DNA of 64,000 nucleotides from Paraburkholderia tagetis (GCF_022213065.1 NZ_JAKLJA010000025.1:1-64000), one strand, 5' to 3'; shown: positions 42,582 to 51,126, counted from the stretch's first letter. The notes: generated by a model not told the origin, from the letters alone. Numbers and translations are program-made.

Positions 42582-42798
42582 GGCGAATTCATGAGCGACA
42601 TCACCTTATGTCGCCCCGGCATAATTCCTGCGCGTTAGAAACGTTGATGTACTATCTCATGGCGGGTGGACGCAGGAGTGGCCAGATTGTGTAGCTACGG
42701 TGGCGGCACGTCACTCGGTCGACGGATATTGGCATACCGCCGTGCTCGGACGAGAACAACGTTTTGAATGTCAGCCGATCCCATCATCAAGGATTGCC

Positions 42799-44211
42799 AT
42801 GGACTTCGACTACGACTTGTTTGTCATTGGCGCGGGATCGGGCGGCATCCGGCTGTCCTGGATGGTTGCCATCAGCGGTGCCAAAGTGGCGGTCGCGGAG
42901 CAAAGCCGCGTCGGCGGAACCTGCGTGATCCGCGGCTGCGTGCCGAAGAAACTGCTGGTCTACGCGTCCCGCTACGGCGAGGACCTGGTCGATGCCGCCG
43001 GTTATGGATGGCAAGTCGAGACGAGAGGCTGCTCGTGGGCAACTCTGATCGAGCGCAAGAACCGCGAGATCGACCGGCTGAACGCGGCCTACGTCGGGAT
43101 GCTGGAGACCGCCGGCGTCACGCTCTGCCCCGGCCGCGCCGTCATTGCCGATCCGCACACCGTGGTGATCGCACACGACGGGCGCCGCATTACTGCCCGC
43201 CATATCGTTGTCGCGACCGGTGCATGGCCGGCACTACCGTCGATTCCGGGCATCGAGCACGCCATCACGTCGAACGAAGCGCTTGAAATGCGCGAGCTGC
43301 CGCGGCGCATCGCCGTGGTCGGCGGTGGCTACATTGCGGTCGAGTTCGCCGGCATCTTCAATGGGCTCGGCTCGCAGGTCGACCTGCTGTATCGCGGCGA
43401 GCAGATCCTGCGCGGGTTCGACGACGACGTGCGGCAGATGTTGGCGGACGAGATGGCGAAAAAAGGCATCGCGATCCGGAACCGGACCAGCGTGCTCGCA
43501 CTTGACAAGGCGACCGACGGCACGTTGCATACGACGCTCGATTCCGGCGGCTGCGGTGACTATGACGCGGTGCTGTTCGCGACCGGCCGAGCGCCGAACA
43601 GCGGCGGCCTCGGGCTGGAGGGCGCCGGCGTCGCGCTCGATGCCAAGGGCGCAGTGGTGGTCGACGCGTTTTCGAGGACCAGCGTCGAGTCGATCCACGC
43701 GATCGGAGACGTGACCAGCCGGGTGCCGTTGACGCCCGTCGCGGTCAGTGAAGGTGCCGCGCTGGCGGCGACGCTGTTCGGCGGACGGCCAACCCCGGCC
43801 GATCACAACAACGTGCCATCGGCGGTATTCAGCCAGCCGGAAGTCGGCACCGTGGGCATGACCGAGGCCGAGGCACGCGCTGCGTTCGGCGAGCTCGACC
43901 TGTACAAAACGTCGTTCCGGCCGATGCGCCACACGCTGAGCGGGCGCGACGAGCGCTCCTTTATGAAGCTGGTCGTCGAGCGCGCGAGCCAGCGAGTGGT
44001 GGGCGCGCACATGGTGGGGCGCGATGCGGCCGAAATCATCCAGGGTATCGCGATCGCCGTGAAGATGGGCGCGAGCAAGGCGCAGTTCGACATGACGGTC
44101 GGCGTTCACCCGACTTCGGCCGAGGAATTCGTGACGATGAGGGAACCGTGGGCGCCGCCCGCTTCGCCAGCATGCCCGGTGTCCGGCGATCCCGGGTTAC
44201 AGAAAAGTTAA
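42799..44211 (+). CDS. gor: glutathione-disulfide reductase
   Basis: 470-residue FAD/NADPH flavoprotein that reduces oxidised glutathione in the cytoplasm. FAD motif GAGSGG (residues about 10-15), redox disulfide GGTCVIRGCVPKK (about 39-51), NADPH motif VVGGGYIAVEFAG (about 174-186), second FAD motif IHAIGDVTSRVPLTPVA (about 301-317), and the catalytic HPTSAEEF near 438-445. After GSGG the usual RAARIAA is replaced by IRLSWMV, an unusual but hydrophobic substitution. AAGGA precedes the ATG at 42799; the upstream in-frame start at 42700 would add an unrelated 33 residues. Followed by a terminator. Confidence 0.95.
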   Translation: MDFDYDLFVIGAGSGGIRLSWMVAISGAKVAVAEQSRVGGTCVIRGCVPKKLLVYASRYGEDLVDAAGYGWQVETRGCSWATLIERKNREIDRLNAAYVGMLETAGVTLCPGRAVIADPHTVVIAHDGRRITARHIVVATGAWPALPSIPGIEHAITSNEALEMRELPRRIAVVGGGYIAVEFAGIFNGLGSQVDLLYRGEQILRGFDDDVRQMLADEMAKKGIAIRNRTSVLALDKATDGTLHTTLDSGGCGDYDAVLFATGRAPNSGGLGLEGAGVALDAKGAVVVDAFSRTSVESIHAIGDVTSRVPLTPVAVSEGAALAATLFGGRPTPADHNNVPSAVFSQPEVGTVGMTEAEARAAFGELDLYKTSFRPMRHTLSGRDERSFMKLVVERASQRVVGAHMVGRDAAEIIQGIAIAVKMGASKAQFDMTVGVHPTSAEEFVTMREPWAPPASPACPVSGDPGLQKS

Positions 44212-44233
44212 AGCCACGGCAAGCGCCGTGGCT
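44212..44233 (+). terminator. terminator after gor
   Basis: Perfect 9-bp stem AGCCACGGC / GCCGTGGCT with a 4-base loop, starting directly at the gor stop. Stands between the convergent gor and 44267-44713 genes. Confidence 0.75.
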
Positions 44234-44266
44234 CTCCGTTATCCGGCAAAACTCAGCCGGCAACGC

Positions 44267-44713
44267 TTACTGTTCGTTCCAGCGGAACGACACGGTGGCG
44301 TGACCGCCGCCGGCAACAACGACCGCCCTGGTCTGATCCGTGTCCTTGTAGGTGGCATGCACGACGTAACGGCCGGGATCCAGCCGCACCAGCATGTACG
44401 GCCCATGTGAGTCGGCCTGCAGGACCTCGGCGCCGTGCAGACCGGTAATGCTCACATGTACGTCGGCGAGATAGTCGCTGCCCGGCCCGGTGAATTGTAG
44501 TTCCAGCGGCCAGTTGCGCGCGTCGGCACGCAGCACGTGCGATTCGTCGAGACCGATGCCGCCCGACACGAACGTCACGTTGCCCTGATGCTGCTCTGCC
44601 GGCATGCCCGTGCTGTCGTCGCTCTGTACAGCGTAGGCTGCGCTCGCCAGACCCGTGCCGAACGCGGCGAAGATCGCCGCGGCCAACACCCAGTTGTTCG
44701 TTTGTAGTTTCAT
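44267..44713 (-). CDS. periplasmic carboxypeptidase-regulatory-like domain protein
   Basis: 148 residues. Signal peptide (residues 1-28, NNWVLAAAIFAAFGTGLASA, cleavage after AYA), then a beta-sandwich domain: GNVTFVSGGIGLDESHVLRA, ADVHVSITGLHGAEVLQADS, GPYMLVRLDPGRYVVHATYK, HATVSFRW. The pattern GPY-x5-L-x-PG-x-Y-x-V is that of CarboxypepD_reg-like folds. AGGAGC precedes the ATG at 44713. Probably an envelope protein of unknown role. Confidence 0.75.
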   Translation of the reverse strand: MKLQTNNWVLAAAIFAAFGTGLASAAYAVQSDDSTGMPAEQHQGNVTFVSGGIGLDESHVLRADARNWPLELQFTGPGSDYLADVHVSITGLHGAEVLQADSHGPYMLVRLDPGRYVVHATYKDTDQTRAVVVAGGGHATVSFRWNEQ

Positions 44714-44805
44714 GGAATTGCTCCTGTTACGACGGATTTCGGATAAGAAGGCGCAGCCCGTCAAACATGGCAGGCGAACTCCATCGTTGACATTGGGTAG
44801 AAGTG

Positions 44806-45074
44806 CTACAGAATCGGCCGCCTGCTATCCGTTGCGATGTAATTCAACAGACGCGGCATCGCGAGAATCAGAATGCCGGCAACCAGCGAAACCAGCGGGC
44901 CCTCGATCGTCGTGCCAGTCATCAAGCCATCATTGGCCAACACAAACGCATCCAGTTGCCCGGTTGCGGTGCTCGTGTCGACGTTGCCGCTCGCGCCGAC
45001 CTTTTGTATTGCAACAGACGTATCTCCGTCCGAGGCATTCCGGTAGTAAACCCTATGAATGTTCGTCTGAGCAT
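44806..45074 (-). pseudogene. SYLF/DUF3096 chimeric remnant (SYLF copy C)
   Basis: From the ATG at 45074 seven residues (MLRRTFI) match the SYLF start; then about 130 residues are deleted and the frame shifts into SYLF C-terminal sequence (VAIQKVGASGNVDTSTATGQ, AFVLANDGLMTG). At about 44900 this joins the DUF3096 string PLVSLVAGILILAMPRLLN. So two genes that lie 3.5 kb apart elsewhere (20223 and 23478) are fused by deletions here. Its promoter (45108-45149) is intact. Confidence 0.8.
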
Positions 45075-45107
45075 AATTCTCATCCTGATGATCTGATGAT
45101 GCTGTCG

Positions 45108-45149
45108 ACGCTACGTCAGAACGGATGAAGATGCGGTACGACACCGTAC
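45108..45149 (-). promoter_or_regulatory. island palindrome promoter of SYLF remnant C (site 19)
   Basis: Minus strand GTACG-GTGT-CGTAC then CGCAT (45136-45149), -10 TAGCGT at 45108-45113. Identical in core and hexamer to copy A although the gene is dead. Confidence 0.7.
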
Positions 45150-45218
45150 CAATTGCCCGTATTTCGCATTCTCTCCAGCAATCCGGAGGCGATGCCCCGA
45201 TAGTCGGAAGCCGAAAAA

Positions 45219-45260
45219 GTCCTTTAGCGTACAGACGTGCGGACGGGTTTATCGGATGAT
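45219..45260 (+). promoter_or_regulatory. island palindrome promoter of the 36-aa peptide (site 20)
   Basis: Core GTCCT-TTAG-CGTAC followed by AGACG (45219-45232), hexamer GATGAT at 45255-45260, 37 bases before the ATG at 45298. Divergent from site 19. Confidence 0.55.
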
Positions 45261-45297
45261 TTTTTTCCTGAATCATGAGCCGACTAAAGGTCACGCT

Positions 45298-45408
45298 ATG
45301 ACAAACGCAATGTGGGGCATCGTGATCGGCATGCTCATGATGTTTGGCGTCTCGCTGCTTCGCTACGGACACAGTCGTGTGCGAGAGCAGGAGACCCGCG
45401 GAGCATGA
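45298..45408 (+). CDS. tiny membrane peptide, 36 aa (WG family, copy 2)
   Basis: Starts MTNAMWGIVIGMLMMFGVSL, then RYGHSRVREQE. One transmembrane helix plus a charged tail; paralogue of the 37-aa peptide at 17258. AAAGG lies 6 bases before the ATG. An island promoter is directly upstream. Confidence 0.6.
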   Translation: MTNAMWGIVIGMLMMFGVSLLRYGHSRVREQETRGA

Positions 45409-45505
45409 TGTCGTATTCCTGTTCGACTGCTACGGCATATTGCTCCGGCTATCGCGTCGCTATGGAATCCGATTGTGATCAGCCAATGAACTTTCGCTTG
45501 TCCAT

Positions 45506-45547
45506 GTCCGTTATCGGACAGACATCACGAGGTTTGTGAAATATTTT
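45506..45547 (+). promoter_or_regulatory. island palindrome promoter of the BON gene (site 21)
   Basis: Core GTCCG-TTAT-CGGAC followed by AGACA (45506-45519), strong -10 TATTTT at 45542-45547; leader about 200 bases. Confidence 0.65.
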
Positions 45548-45755
45548 TCAATTGTCAAGACACCGACAAACACAATATGGAGATCGCTGTGCACAAGAGC
45601 GGCTTCACGATGGACGCACTTCGGCGCGCGGATTCGCATCGTGGCGCCGTGCGCCCGTGACGCAATTGTGAGCGCGCGAATTTGAATAGGGGACCAGCTC
45701 GGACAGCGGATCGCCCGTGCATTTTCAAGAACCGATTTGAACTGGGACAAGCAAC

Positions 45756-46121
45756 GTGAAAGCCGTCAACTTTATTAAATTCGCCGTCGGTGCCACGTGT
45801 ATGACACTTGCGCTAAACCTCTACGCTCAGGGAACCCATTCCGATTCGAATAACCCGGATGCGCCATCGGCGTCCATCAATCCGACTCATGAGTCGATGA
45901 GCCAGGGCATGGACGACACGGTGATCACCACGAAAGTCAAAGCGAGCTTGCTCGCCGAGAAAAACTTTGCATCGCTGCACGTCGGGGTCCGCACGCGGGA
46001 GGGCGTGGTACGCCTGACCGGTACTGTACCGTCGTTGAGCCAAAAGCACACGGCAACGGATGTGGCTCAGGGCGTCAACGGCGTCAAGTCGGTCGAGAAC
46101 CACTTGGTCATCGCCCGGTAA
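45756..46121 (+). CDS. BON-domain periplasmic protein
   Basis: 121 residues. Signal peptide (VNFIKFAVGATCMTLALNLY, cleavage after AQ), a short linker, then one BON domain (residues about 52-120: DTVITTKVKASLLAEKNFAS, VRTREGVVRLTGTVPS, GVNGVKSVENHLVIAR). BON domains bind phospholipids or peptidoglycan and appear in OsmY-type envelope stress proteins. Start is GTG at 45756 with a poor ribosome binding site. Island promoter upstream. Confidence 0.85.
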   Translation: MKAVNFIKFAVGATCMTLALNLYAQGTHSDSNNPDAPSASINPTHESMSQGMDDTVITTKVKASLLAEKNFASLHVGVRTREGVVRLTGTVPSLSQKHTATDVAQGVNGVKSVENHLVIAR

Positions 46122-46154
46122 CGGTATGTGCCGACGCTTCCTGGCTCACATGCG

Positions 46155-46385
46155 ATGGACCTGCATTTCCGCACGAGCCCGTCCGAACGCAACCTGCCGG
46201 TGCTGATGGGGCTGCTTGCGGTCTGGAGCCTGACTCCGGAAGCGCCGGGACAACTCATCGCGCTCTACGAACACAGTGCTTTCAAACAAGCGCTTATCTG
46301 GAATATCGATTCGTTCGACCAACACATGGATCCGGCGTTACCACCGTTCGCAGGCCGAGCCGTCATGAGTCTCGACTGGAAATAG
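46155..46385 (+). pseudogene. pgi: glucose-6-phosphate isomerase remnant
   Basis: 76 codons read SERNLPVLMGLLAVW (compare the ERNLPVLMGLIGVW of Pgi), jump to APGQLIALYEHSAFKQALIW and then NIDSFDQ, the usual C-terminal Pgi motif. The several hundred residues in between and before are gone, so internal deletions have left only a scar. It lies 8 bases upstream of pgm, which suggests a former pgi-pgm unit. Confidence 0.75.
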
Positions 46386-46393
46386 AGGCCGCA

Positions 46394-48067
46394 ATGAACA
46401 TCAGCCCTCTCGCAGGCAAGCCCGCGTCGCATGCGATGCTGGTCAACGTTGCCCGGCTTGTCACGTCGTACTACACCGATATGCCGGATCCTGCGATCCC
46501 GGCGCAACGGGTCGCGTTCGGCACCTCGGGGCATCGCGGATCGGCATTCGAGCGCGGCTTCAATGAGTGGCACGTGCTCGCCATCACTCAGGCCATTTGC
46601 CGCTATCGAAAGCAGCAGAGTATCGACGGCCCGCTATTTCTCGGCATCGATACGCATGCGCTCTCGGAACCCGCTTTCGCGAGTGCGCTTGAGGTGCTGG
46701 CCGCCAACGGCGTCGAGGTCATGATTGCGCAAATCGGCGAATACACGCCCACGCCGGCGGTGTCACACGCGATTCTGGCGTACAACCGCGACCGCCCTGC
46801 GGGATTGGCGGACGGCATCGTGATGACGCCTTCGCACAACCCGCCGGAGAGCGGCGGGTTCAAATACAACCCGCCGAACGGCGGACCGGCGGATGAAACC
46901 GTCACCGGTTGGATCGACGCAGCAGCGAACGCTTTGCTTGAAGGCAAGCTTGACGGTGTGCTGCGCGTGCCGCTGTCAAAGGCGCTGCGCGCCACGACGA
47001 CGCACCGGCATGACTTCCTCAACGCTTACGTTGGCGACCTCTGCAACGTCATCGATATGGATGTGGTGCGCGGCGCGCCGATCCGCCTCGGAGTCGATCC
47101 GCTCGGCGGTGCCGGCGTGCACTACTGGGGGCCGATTGCCGATCGCTATGGCTTGAACCTTACCGTGGTCAATGACGAGGTCGACCCGACCTTCCGCTTC
47201 ATGAGCGTCGATTGGGACGGGCGGATTCGCATGGACCCATCATCGCCGTTTGCGATGCAAACGCTGCTCGACCAGAAAGACCGCTTCGACCTGGCCTTTG
47301 CGTGCGACACCGACCACGACCGGCATGGTGTTGTCACGCGCAACGCGGGGCTGCTGCCGCCGAATCACTATCTCACGGTCCTCGTCGACTATCTGTATGC
47401 GCATCGCCCGCAGTGGCCCGCCCATGCGGCGGTGGGCAAGACCATCGTCAGCAGCCAGATGATCGATCGTGTGACCGAGAAGCTCGGTCGCGCGCTTTAC
47501 GAAGTGCCGGTTGGGTTCAAATGGTTTGTGGGCGGCTTGCTCGACGGTTCGCTGGGCTTCGCGGGTGAAGAGAGCGCGGGCGCCAGCTGTCTGCGGCTCG
47601 ACGGCTCGGCGTGGACTACGGACAAGGATGGCATCGTGCCCGCGTTGCTCTCAGCCGAGATCACGACTCGCATCGGCCGCGATCCCGCGGAAATCTACCG
47701 GGATCTGACCCAGAGATTGGGCGAGCCGGCCGAACGTCGTCTGCAAGCCGCGGCGACGGCGCAGCAGCGTGCTCTGCTGGCGCGGCTCTCACCTGCGCAG
47801 TTTCCCCATACCGAACTGGCCGGCGAAAAGATCGAGCACGTGCTTGACCGCGCGCCAGGCAATCACGCCGCGTTTGGCGGCATCAAGGTCATCACGAAGA
47901 GTGGATGGTTCGCCGCGCGTCCTTCAGGAACCGAAGATATCTACAAGATTTATGCGGAGAGCTTCCGCGGAGAGGCTCACCTGAGACGCATCGTCGACGA
48001 GGCCGAGGCGATGGTCGACGACACGCTCGAGGCACAGACGGCCGAGCGTGGCGGAGACCTTCAGTGA
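46394..48067 (+). CDS. pgm: phosphoglucomutase (alpha-D-glucose phosphate-specific)
   Basis: 557 residues interconverting glucose-1-phosphate and glucose-6-phosphate. AFGTSGHRGSAFERGFNEWH (about 36-55) is the substrate loop, TPSHNPPESGGFKYN (about 144-158) carries the phosphoserine, DTDHDRHG (about 302-309) the Mg2+ ligands, GEESAGAS (about 392-399) the sugar-binding loop, and RPSGTEDIYKIYAES (about 513-527) the phosphate-binding loop. All key residues present. It would supply glucose-1-phosphate and hence UDP-glucose for the beta-glucan synthase encoded 13 kb upstream. The ATG at 46394 is 8 bases after the pgi remnant. Confidence 0.95.
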   Translation: MNISPLAGKPASHAMLVNVARLVTSYYTDMPDPAIPAQRVAFGTSGHRGSAFERGFNEWHVLAITQAICRYRKQQSIDGPLFLGIDTHALSEPAFASALEVLAANGVEVMIAQIGEYTPTPAVSHAILAYNRDRPAGLADGIVMTPSHNPPESGGFKYNPPNGGPADETVTGWIDAAANALLEGKLDGVLRVPLSKALRATTTHRHDFLNAYVGDLCNVIDMDVVRGAPIRLGVDPLGGAGVHYWGPIADRYGLNLTVVNDEVDPTFRFMSVDWDGRIRMDPSSPFAMQTLLDQKDRFDLAFACDTDHDRHGVVTRNAGLLPPNHYLTVLVDYLYAHRPQWPAHAAVGKTIVSSQMIDRVTEKLGRALYEVPVGFKWFVGGLLDGSLGFAGEESAGASCLRLDGSAWTTDKDGIVPALLSAEITTRIGRDPAEIYRDLTQRLGEPAERRLQAAATAQQRALLARLSPAQFPHTELAGEKIEHVLDRAPGNHAAFGGIKVITKSGWFAARPSGTEDIYKIYAESFRGEAHLRRIVDEAEAMVDDTLEAQTAERGGDLQ

Positions 48068-48146
48068 ACCGCAAAAGCGCGTGAGAGCGGTGACGTGAGG
48101 CTTGGCCCGGCACACCGGCTCGACCATGTGGGCCCGAAATTCCACA

Positions 48147-48169
48147 GGGTAGGGGTACGATGCCTACCC
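48147..48169 (+). terminator. possible terminator after pgm
   Basis: Inverted repeat GGGTAGG / CCTACCC with a 9-base loop followed by ATTT, 80 bases after the pgm stop. Short T tract, so uncertain. Confidence 0.35.
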
Positions 48170-48308
48170 ATTTCGACACCTCCTCATCAAAAGGATAGGT
48201 GTCCGTTTTCGCGGGCCAACTTCGGTTTCGCCCTGCGCTTCGGCGTGTTTGTCGCCGCGCTTCTCGCGGAATGCGCGGCGCGCCGAGGCGCTGATTCCTC
48301 TATCGACG

Positions 48309-48608
48309 CTAGAGCGGCACGAATAGACTGATTCCTGGTACGACCGCCGGCGCATAGACGACAGGTGGCGCCCCGTAGGCATAGTCCTGATTGTTGTAGT
48401 TGTTGCCATGGCGTTGGTCTTCGTGTCGATATACCTGCTGCCGCGGGGCGTGCCGCTGGCTATGCTGCTGTCCGCCTCGATGGGCGTCTTCTGCCCGCAG
48501 TGGTGGTGTTGTCAGGATGCAGCCGATCGCCAGGGCGAAGCCGAATGCGCTCGCGCATCTAGCCCTCATCGAGCCTTTGACCGGCGTGCGCGTGGTTGAG
48601 GTTTTCAT
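48309..48608 (-). CDS. secreted PVVY-PGISLF family protein, copy 1
   Basis: 99 residues. Signal peptide within residues 1-39 (ASAFGFALAIGCILTTPPLR), then a His/Gln-rich central region (RGGQQHSQRHAPRQQVYRHE) and a conserved end NNQDYAYGAPPVVYAPAVVP-GISLFVPL. AGGAG precedes the ATG at 48608. It lies 130 bases downstream of the Spy-like gene 48739-49219; the same two-gene order recurs at 57.5-58.4 kb. The terminal PPVVY...GISLF motif resembles YXWGY-type or surface-peptide proteins of proteobacteria of unknown function. Confidence 0.75.
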   Translation of the reverse strand: MKTSTTRTPVKGSMRARCASAFGFALAIGCILTTPPLRAEDAHRGGQQHSQRHAPRQQVYRHEDQRHGNNYNNQDYAYGAPPVVYAPAVVPGISLFVPL

Positions 48609-48738
48609 GGTGTTCTCCTGTGTCGACCGGAGTTAGCGCTTCAGCGCTTACTCCGGCCCCATGCAAAGCTGTCGAACTGGAACCTGTGCTGCTTTCCGTA
48701 GCGCCGGCTCGCTGCGGCTCGCGTGGGCCGAGCCCCAA

Positions 48739-49219
48739 TCAACCTTTCTTCGATGCGTGATGGTGGTCGCTCCGGAAAATCAGATCGGCATTGCGTTTCT
48801 GGACGTCGGACATGCTGTCGTAGAGCGCCTGGAAGGTTGTCGTCAGTTTCCTGATGCCATCTGCATGAGCATCGACGATCTGGCCATAGGAGCGCAGATC
48901 GTCGACCGCGTTCATGCTGTTGGCGTTAGCGGCACGGTACTGGATGAGCGAATCCATCTTGCCGGCGTTGTCGCGCATGACCTGCGCGAACGGTTGCCAG
49001 AGCGATTCCTGCGCGGCAGTGATCTGCAGCCTCGTGTGAAGGCTGCTGATGCGTGTTTCGATCGGGGTGTGAGCCGCAACGGTCATGACATGCGCGCTCG
49101 CTTGAGTCTGCACTGGGGACGCGGCGCTTGCCGGATTGGCGAGCACTGCAATCCCGAGAACGAGTGCTGCTGCAATGCGGGGCAGTTCGCGATTGGCAAG
49201 CGGTATTGACGGGTTTCAT
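48739..49219 (-). pseudogene. Spy/CpxP-like periplasmic protein, copy 1, frameshifted in the signal peptide
   Basis: The mature part (SSLHTRLQITAAQESLWQPF, VMRDNAGKMDSLIQY, DAHADGIRKLTTTFQALYDS, DLIFRSDHHHASKKG) is full length and closely resembles copy 2 (57936-58418). The expected start ATG at 49219 (MKPVNTACQSRTAP) is in a different frame from the signal core AAALVLGIAVLANPASA; the shift falls near 49178-49185 in a CCCCG run. A GTG at 49146 could start a form without signal peptide. It may be a recent mutation or a base-call error. Confidence 0.7.
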
Positions 49220-49330
49220 GGTTTGTCTCCACGACGATTCGACGAAAAATCGAATCGCCGACACATGACTAGCGCTGCGGGCGAGTTCGATTGAGTAGAT
49301 CACTTGTGCATCCTTTCCCGAGTGGCATCT

Positions 49331-49344
49331 GTCCGATATCGGAC
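49331..49344 (-). promoter_or_regulatory. island palindrome variant upstream of Spy-like copy 1 (site 22)
   Basis: Perfect 14-bp palindrome GTCCGATATCGGAC followed on the minus strand by AGATG. A clear -10 at the exact standard spacing is absent (CACAAG); the same is true of the matching site at 58523, where the following 25 bases are conserved. Confidence 0.55.
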
Positions 49345-49416
49345 GTTCGCGTACCTGGTCTTCCGCTGTGAACTTCATGCGCTCATCGGCGCAGTCAGTG
49401 CTGCGTTCGACGTGGC

Positions 49417-49458
49417 GTACGGCACCGTACCGACTTTTGTTGCCGCCGCGCGCACGGT
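49417..49458 (+). promoter_or_regulatory. island palindrome promoter of cbpA (site 23)
   Basis: Core GTACG-GCAC-CGTAC followed by CGACT (49417-49430), hexamer CACGGT at 49453-49458; leader about 105 bases to cbpA. Confidence 0.65.
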
Positions 49459-49569
49459 GTTTTTTAAGGCTCTGAAACTTCGATTTTCAGTCGATCGAGA
49501 TCGCCGCACACAGAGCAACCATTCTCGACCAGGCGCGGCGGTTTCACACTTTGTCGATAGGCCTTTGAA

Positions 49570-50544
49570 ATGAAATACAAGGACTATTACGAGACGCTGG
49601 GACTGCCGCGCACCGCGACGCAGGATGAAATCAAGAGGACTTATCGCAAGCTCGCCCGCAAATATCACCCGGACCTCAGCAAGCTAGGCAACGCCGAGGA
49701 GCGCTTCAAGGAAGTCGGTGAGGCCTACAAGGTGCTCAAGGAAACGGAGAAGCGCGCGGCATACGACCGGATCGGCGACCAGTGGCACAACGGCCAGGAC
49801 TTCCAGCCGCCGCCTCAGTGGGACGAGGGCTTCGAATTCCGCGGGGCGAGTCACGACGAAAGTGAACAGGCTCAGTTCAGTGAGTTCTTCGAGTCGCTGT
49901 TCGGCGTCGATCGCGACGCGAGGATGAGGCAGGACCGGGGCAGCGCTCGCGGCGACACGCACTACGCGATTTCCGGACACGACCACCACGCAAAAATGGT
50001 GATCGATCTGGAGGATGCCTATCACGGCGTACAGCGTTCGATTACGCTCGACACGCCGGTACTCGATACGAAGGGGCGTGTCACGGTGCACTCGCGGACG
50101 CTGAACGTGTCCATTCCGAAGGGGGTGCGGGAAGGGCAGCATGTGCGGCTTGCCGGGCAGGGGGGCGCCGGAATCGGGCAGGGACGTGCGGGAGACCTCT
50201 ATCTGGAGATTGGCTTTCGGGATCATGCGCATTTTCGCGTCACCGGACGCGATGTTTCGATCGACGTGCCGGTGGCGCCCTGGGAGGCCGCGTTGGGCGC
50301 GCGCATCATGGTGCCGACCCCGGACGGCACCGTCGAAATCACGGTGCCACAGGGCTCGGGCGGGGGGCGGCGCTTGCGGCTCAAGGGCAAGGGGATTCCG
50401 GGGACCCCGCCGGGCGACCTATACGTGCAATTGAACATCGTGTTGCCGCCAGCCGACAGCGACAGCGCTCGCGCGAGCTACGAGTCGATGCGGCAAGCGT
50501 TTGCCTTTGATCCGCGTGCACACTTTGCGAGTGAATCATCATGA
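49570..50544 (+). CDS. cbpA: CbpA-type DnaJ co-chaperone
   Basis: 324 residues. J domain at 1-70 with the HPD motif in LARKYHPDLSKLG (about 28-40), which stimulates DnaK ATPase. A linker (QPPPQWDEGFEFRG...) precedes the two C-terminal substrate-binding barrels (GDTHYAISGHDHHAKMVIDL, VSIPKGVREGQHVRLAGQGG, VTVPQG-type ITVPQGSGGGRRLRLKGKGI). No Cys-rich zinc domain, so class B/CbpA rather than DnaJ. It overlaps cbpM by 4 bases (ATGA). A plausible GAxxxT-like promoter of the island type lies upstream. Confidence 0.93.
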   Translation: MKYKDYYETLGLPRTATQDEIKRTYRKLARKYHPDLSKLGNAEERFKEVGEAYKVLKETEKRAAYDRIGDQWHNGQDFQPPPQWDEGFEFRGASHDESEQAQFSEFFESLFGVDRDARMRQDRGSARGDTHYAISGHDHHAKMVIDLEDAYHGVQRSITLDTPVLDTKGRVTVHSRTLNVSIPKGVREGQHVRLAGQGGAGIGQGRAGDLYLEIGFRDHAHFRVTGRDVSIDVPVAPWEAALGARIMVPTPDGTVEITVPQGSGGGRRLRLKGKGIPGTPPGDLYVQLNIVLPPADSDSARASYESMRQAFAFDPRAHFASESS

Positions 50545-50858
50545 ACGAATCGCATTCGATCTGGCTCGCAGGACCGATTGTCGAGGAAGAGGTTGAGTTC
50601 ACGCTCTTTGAGCTATGCAGGGCGACCGGCGCATCGGAAGAACAACTCGCGCTCTGGACAGCGGAAGGCGCGCTTGAACCGCAAGGCGCCGGGCCGCAGG
50701 CGTGGCGATTCGATGGCCCATCGTTGTGCCGCGTGCGGATTGCGCAACGCCTGACAAGGGACCTCGAGATCAATGCGGCCGGCATTGCACTTGCGCTCGA
50801 TCTGCTCGACGAAATCGATACGTTACGGGCTCGCTTGCGGCGAGTGCAAAAACATTGA
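50541..50858 (+). CDS. cbpM: CbpM-like modulator of CbpA
   Basis: 105 residues with the MerR-like helix-turn-helix fold of CbpM: EVEFTLFELCRATGASEEQL, LWTAEGALEPQG, LCRVRIAQRLTRDLEINAAG, IALALDLLDEIDTLRARL. CbpM binds the J domain and inhibits CbpA. Start overlaps the cbpA stop, so the pair is translationally coupled. Confidence 0.88.
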   Translation: MNESHSIWLAGPIVEEEVEFTLFELCRATGASEEQLALWTAEGALEPQGAGPQAWRFDGPSLCRVRIAQRLTRDLEINAAGIALALDLLDEIDTLRARLRRVQKH

Positions 50859-50876
50859 CTGCGTTGAATATGCGAT

Positions 50877-51040
50877 TCAACGTTTGGGTCCCCTCATACC
50901 TTCGGTTCCCATGACAGCATTGCGCTCCTCGCTTGCCTCGATGGGTTCCATGGCTTCATCGATGGAGGCTGTCGTGCGCTCCGTGGCTGCCTTGGTTTCT
51001 TCGACGGTAGCGCTGGGTTCTCCGTATTCGTTGCTCGCGC
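50877..51040 (-). pseudogene. 3' remnant of the 105-aa hypothetical family
   Basis: About 52 codons (EYGEPSATVEETKAATERTT, DEAMEPIEASEERNAVMGTE, then GMRGPKR) match the C-terminus of 18858-19175; the N-terminal half is missing. Confidence 0.8.
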
Positions 51041-51126
51041 ATGGCCGTAGGGTGGGAGGTGGTCCGTGAGGACTGAGTCGGCAGATGCCGGCAGCCATGC
51101 CGATCGGTAGCGCTGTTCTGTCCGGC

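Noticed and set aside
46005..46035. Palindrome-like GGTACTGTACC inside the BON gene
   Set aside because: Spacing of the arms is wrong and it lies in coding sequence; not counted among the motif copies.
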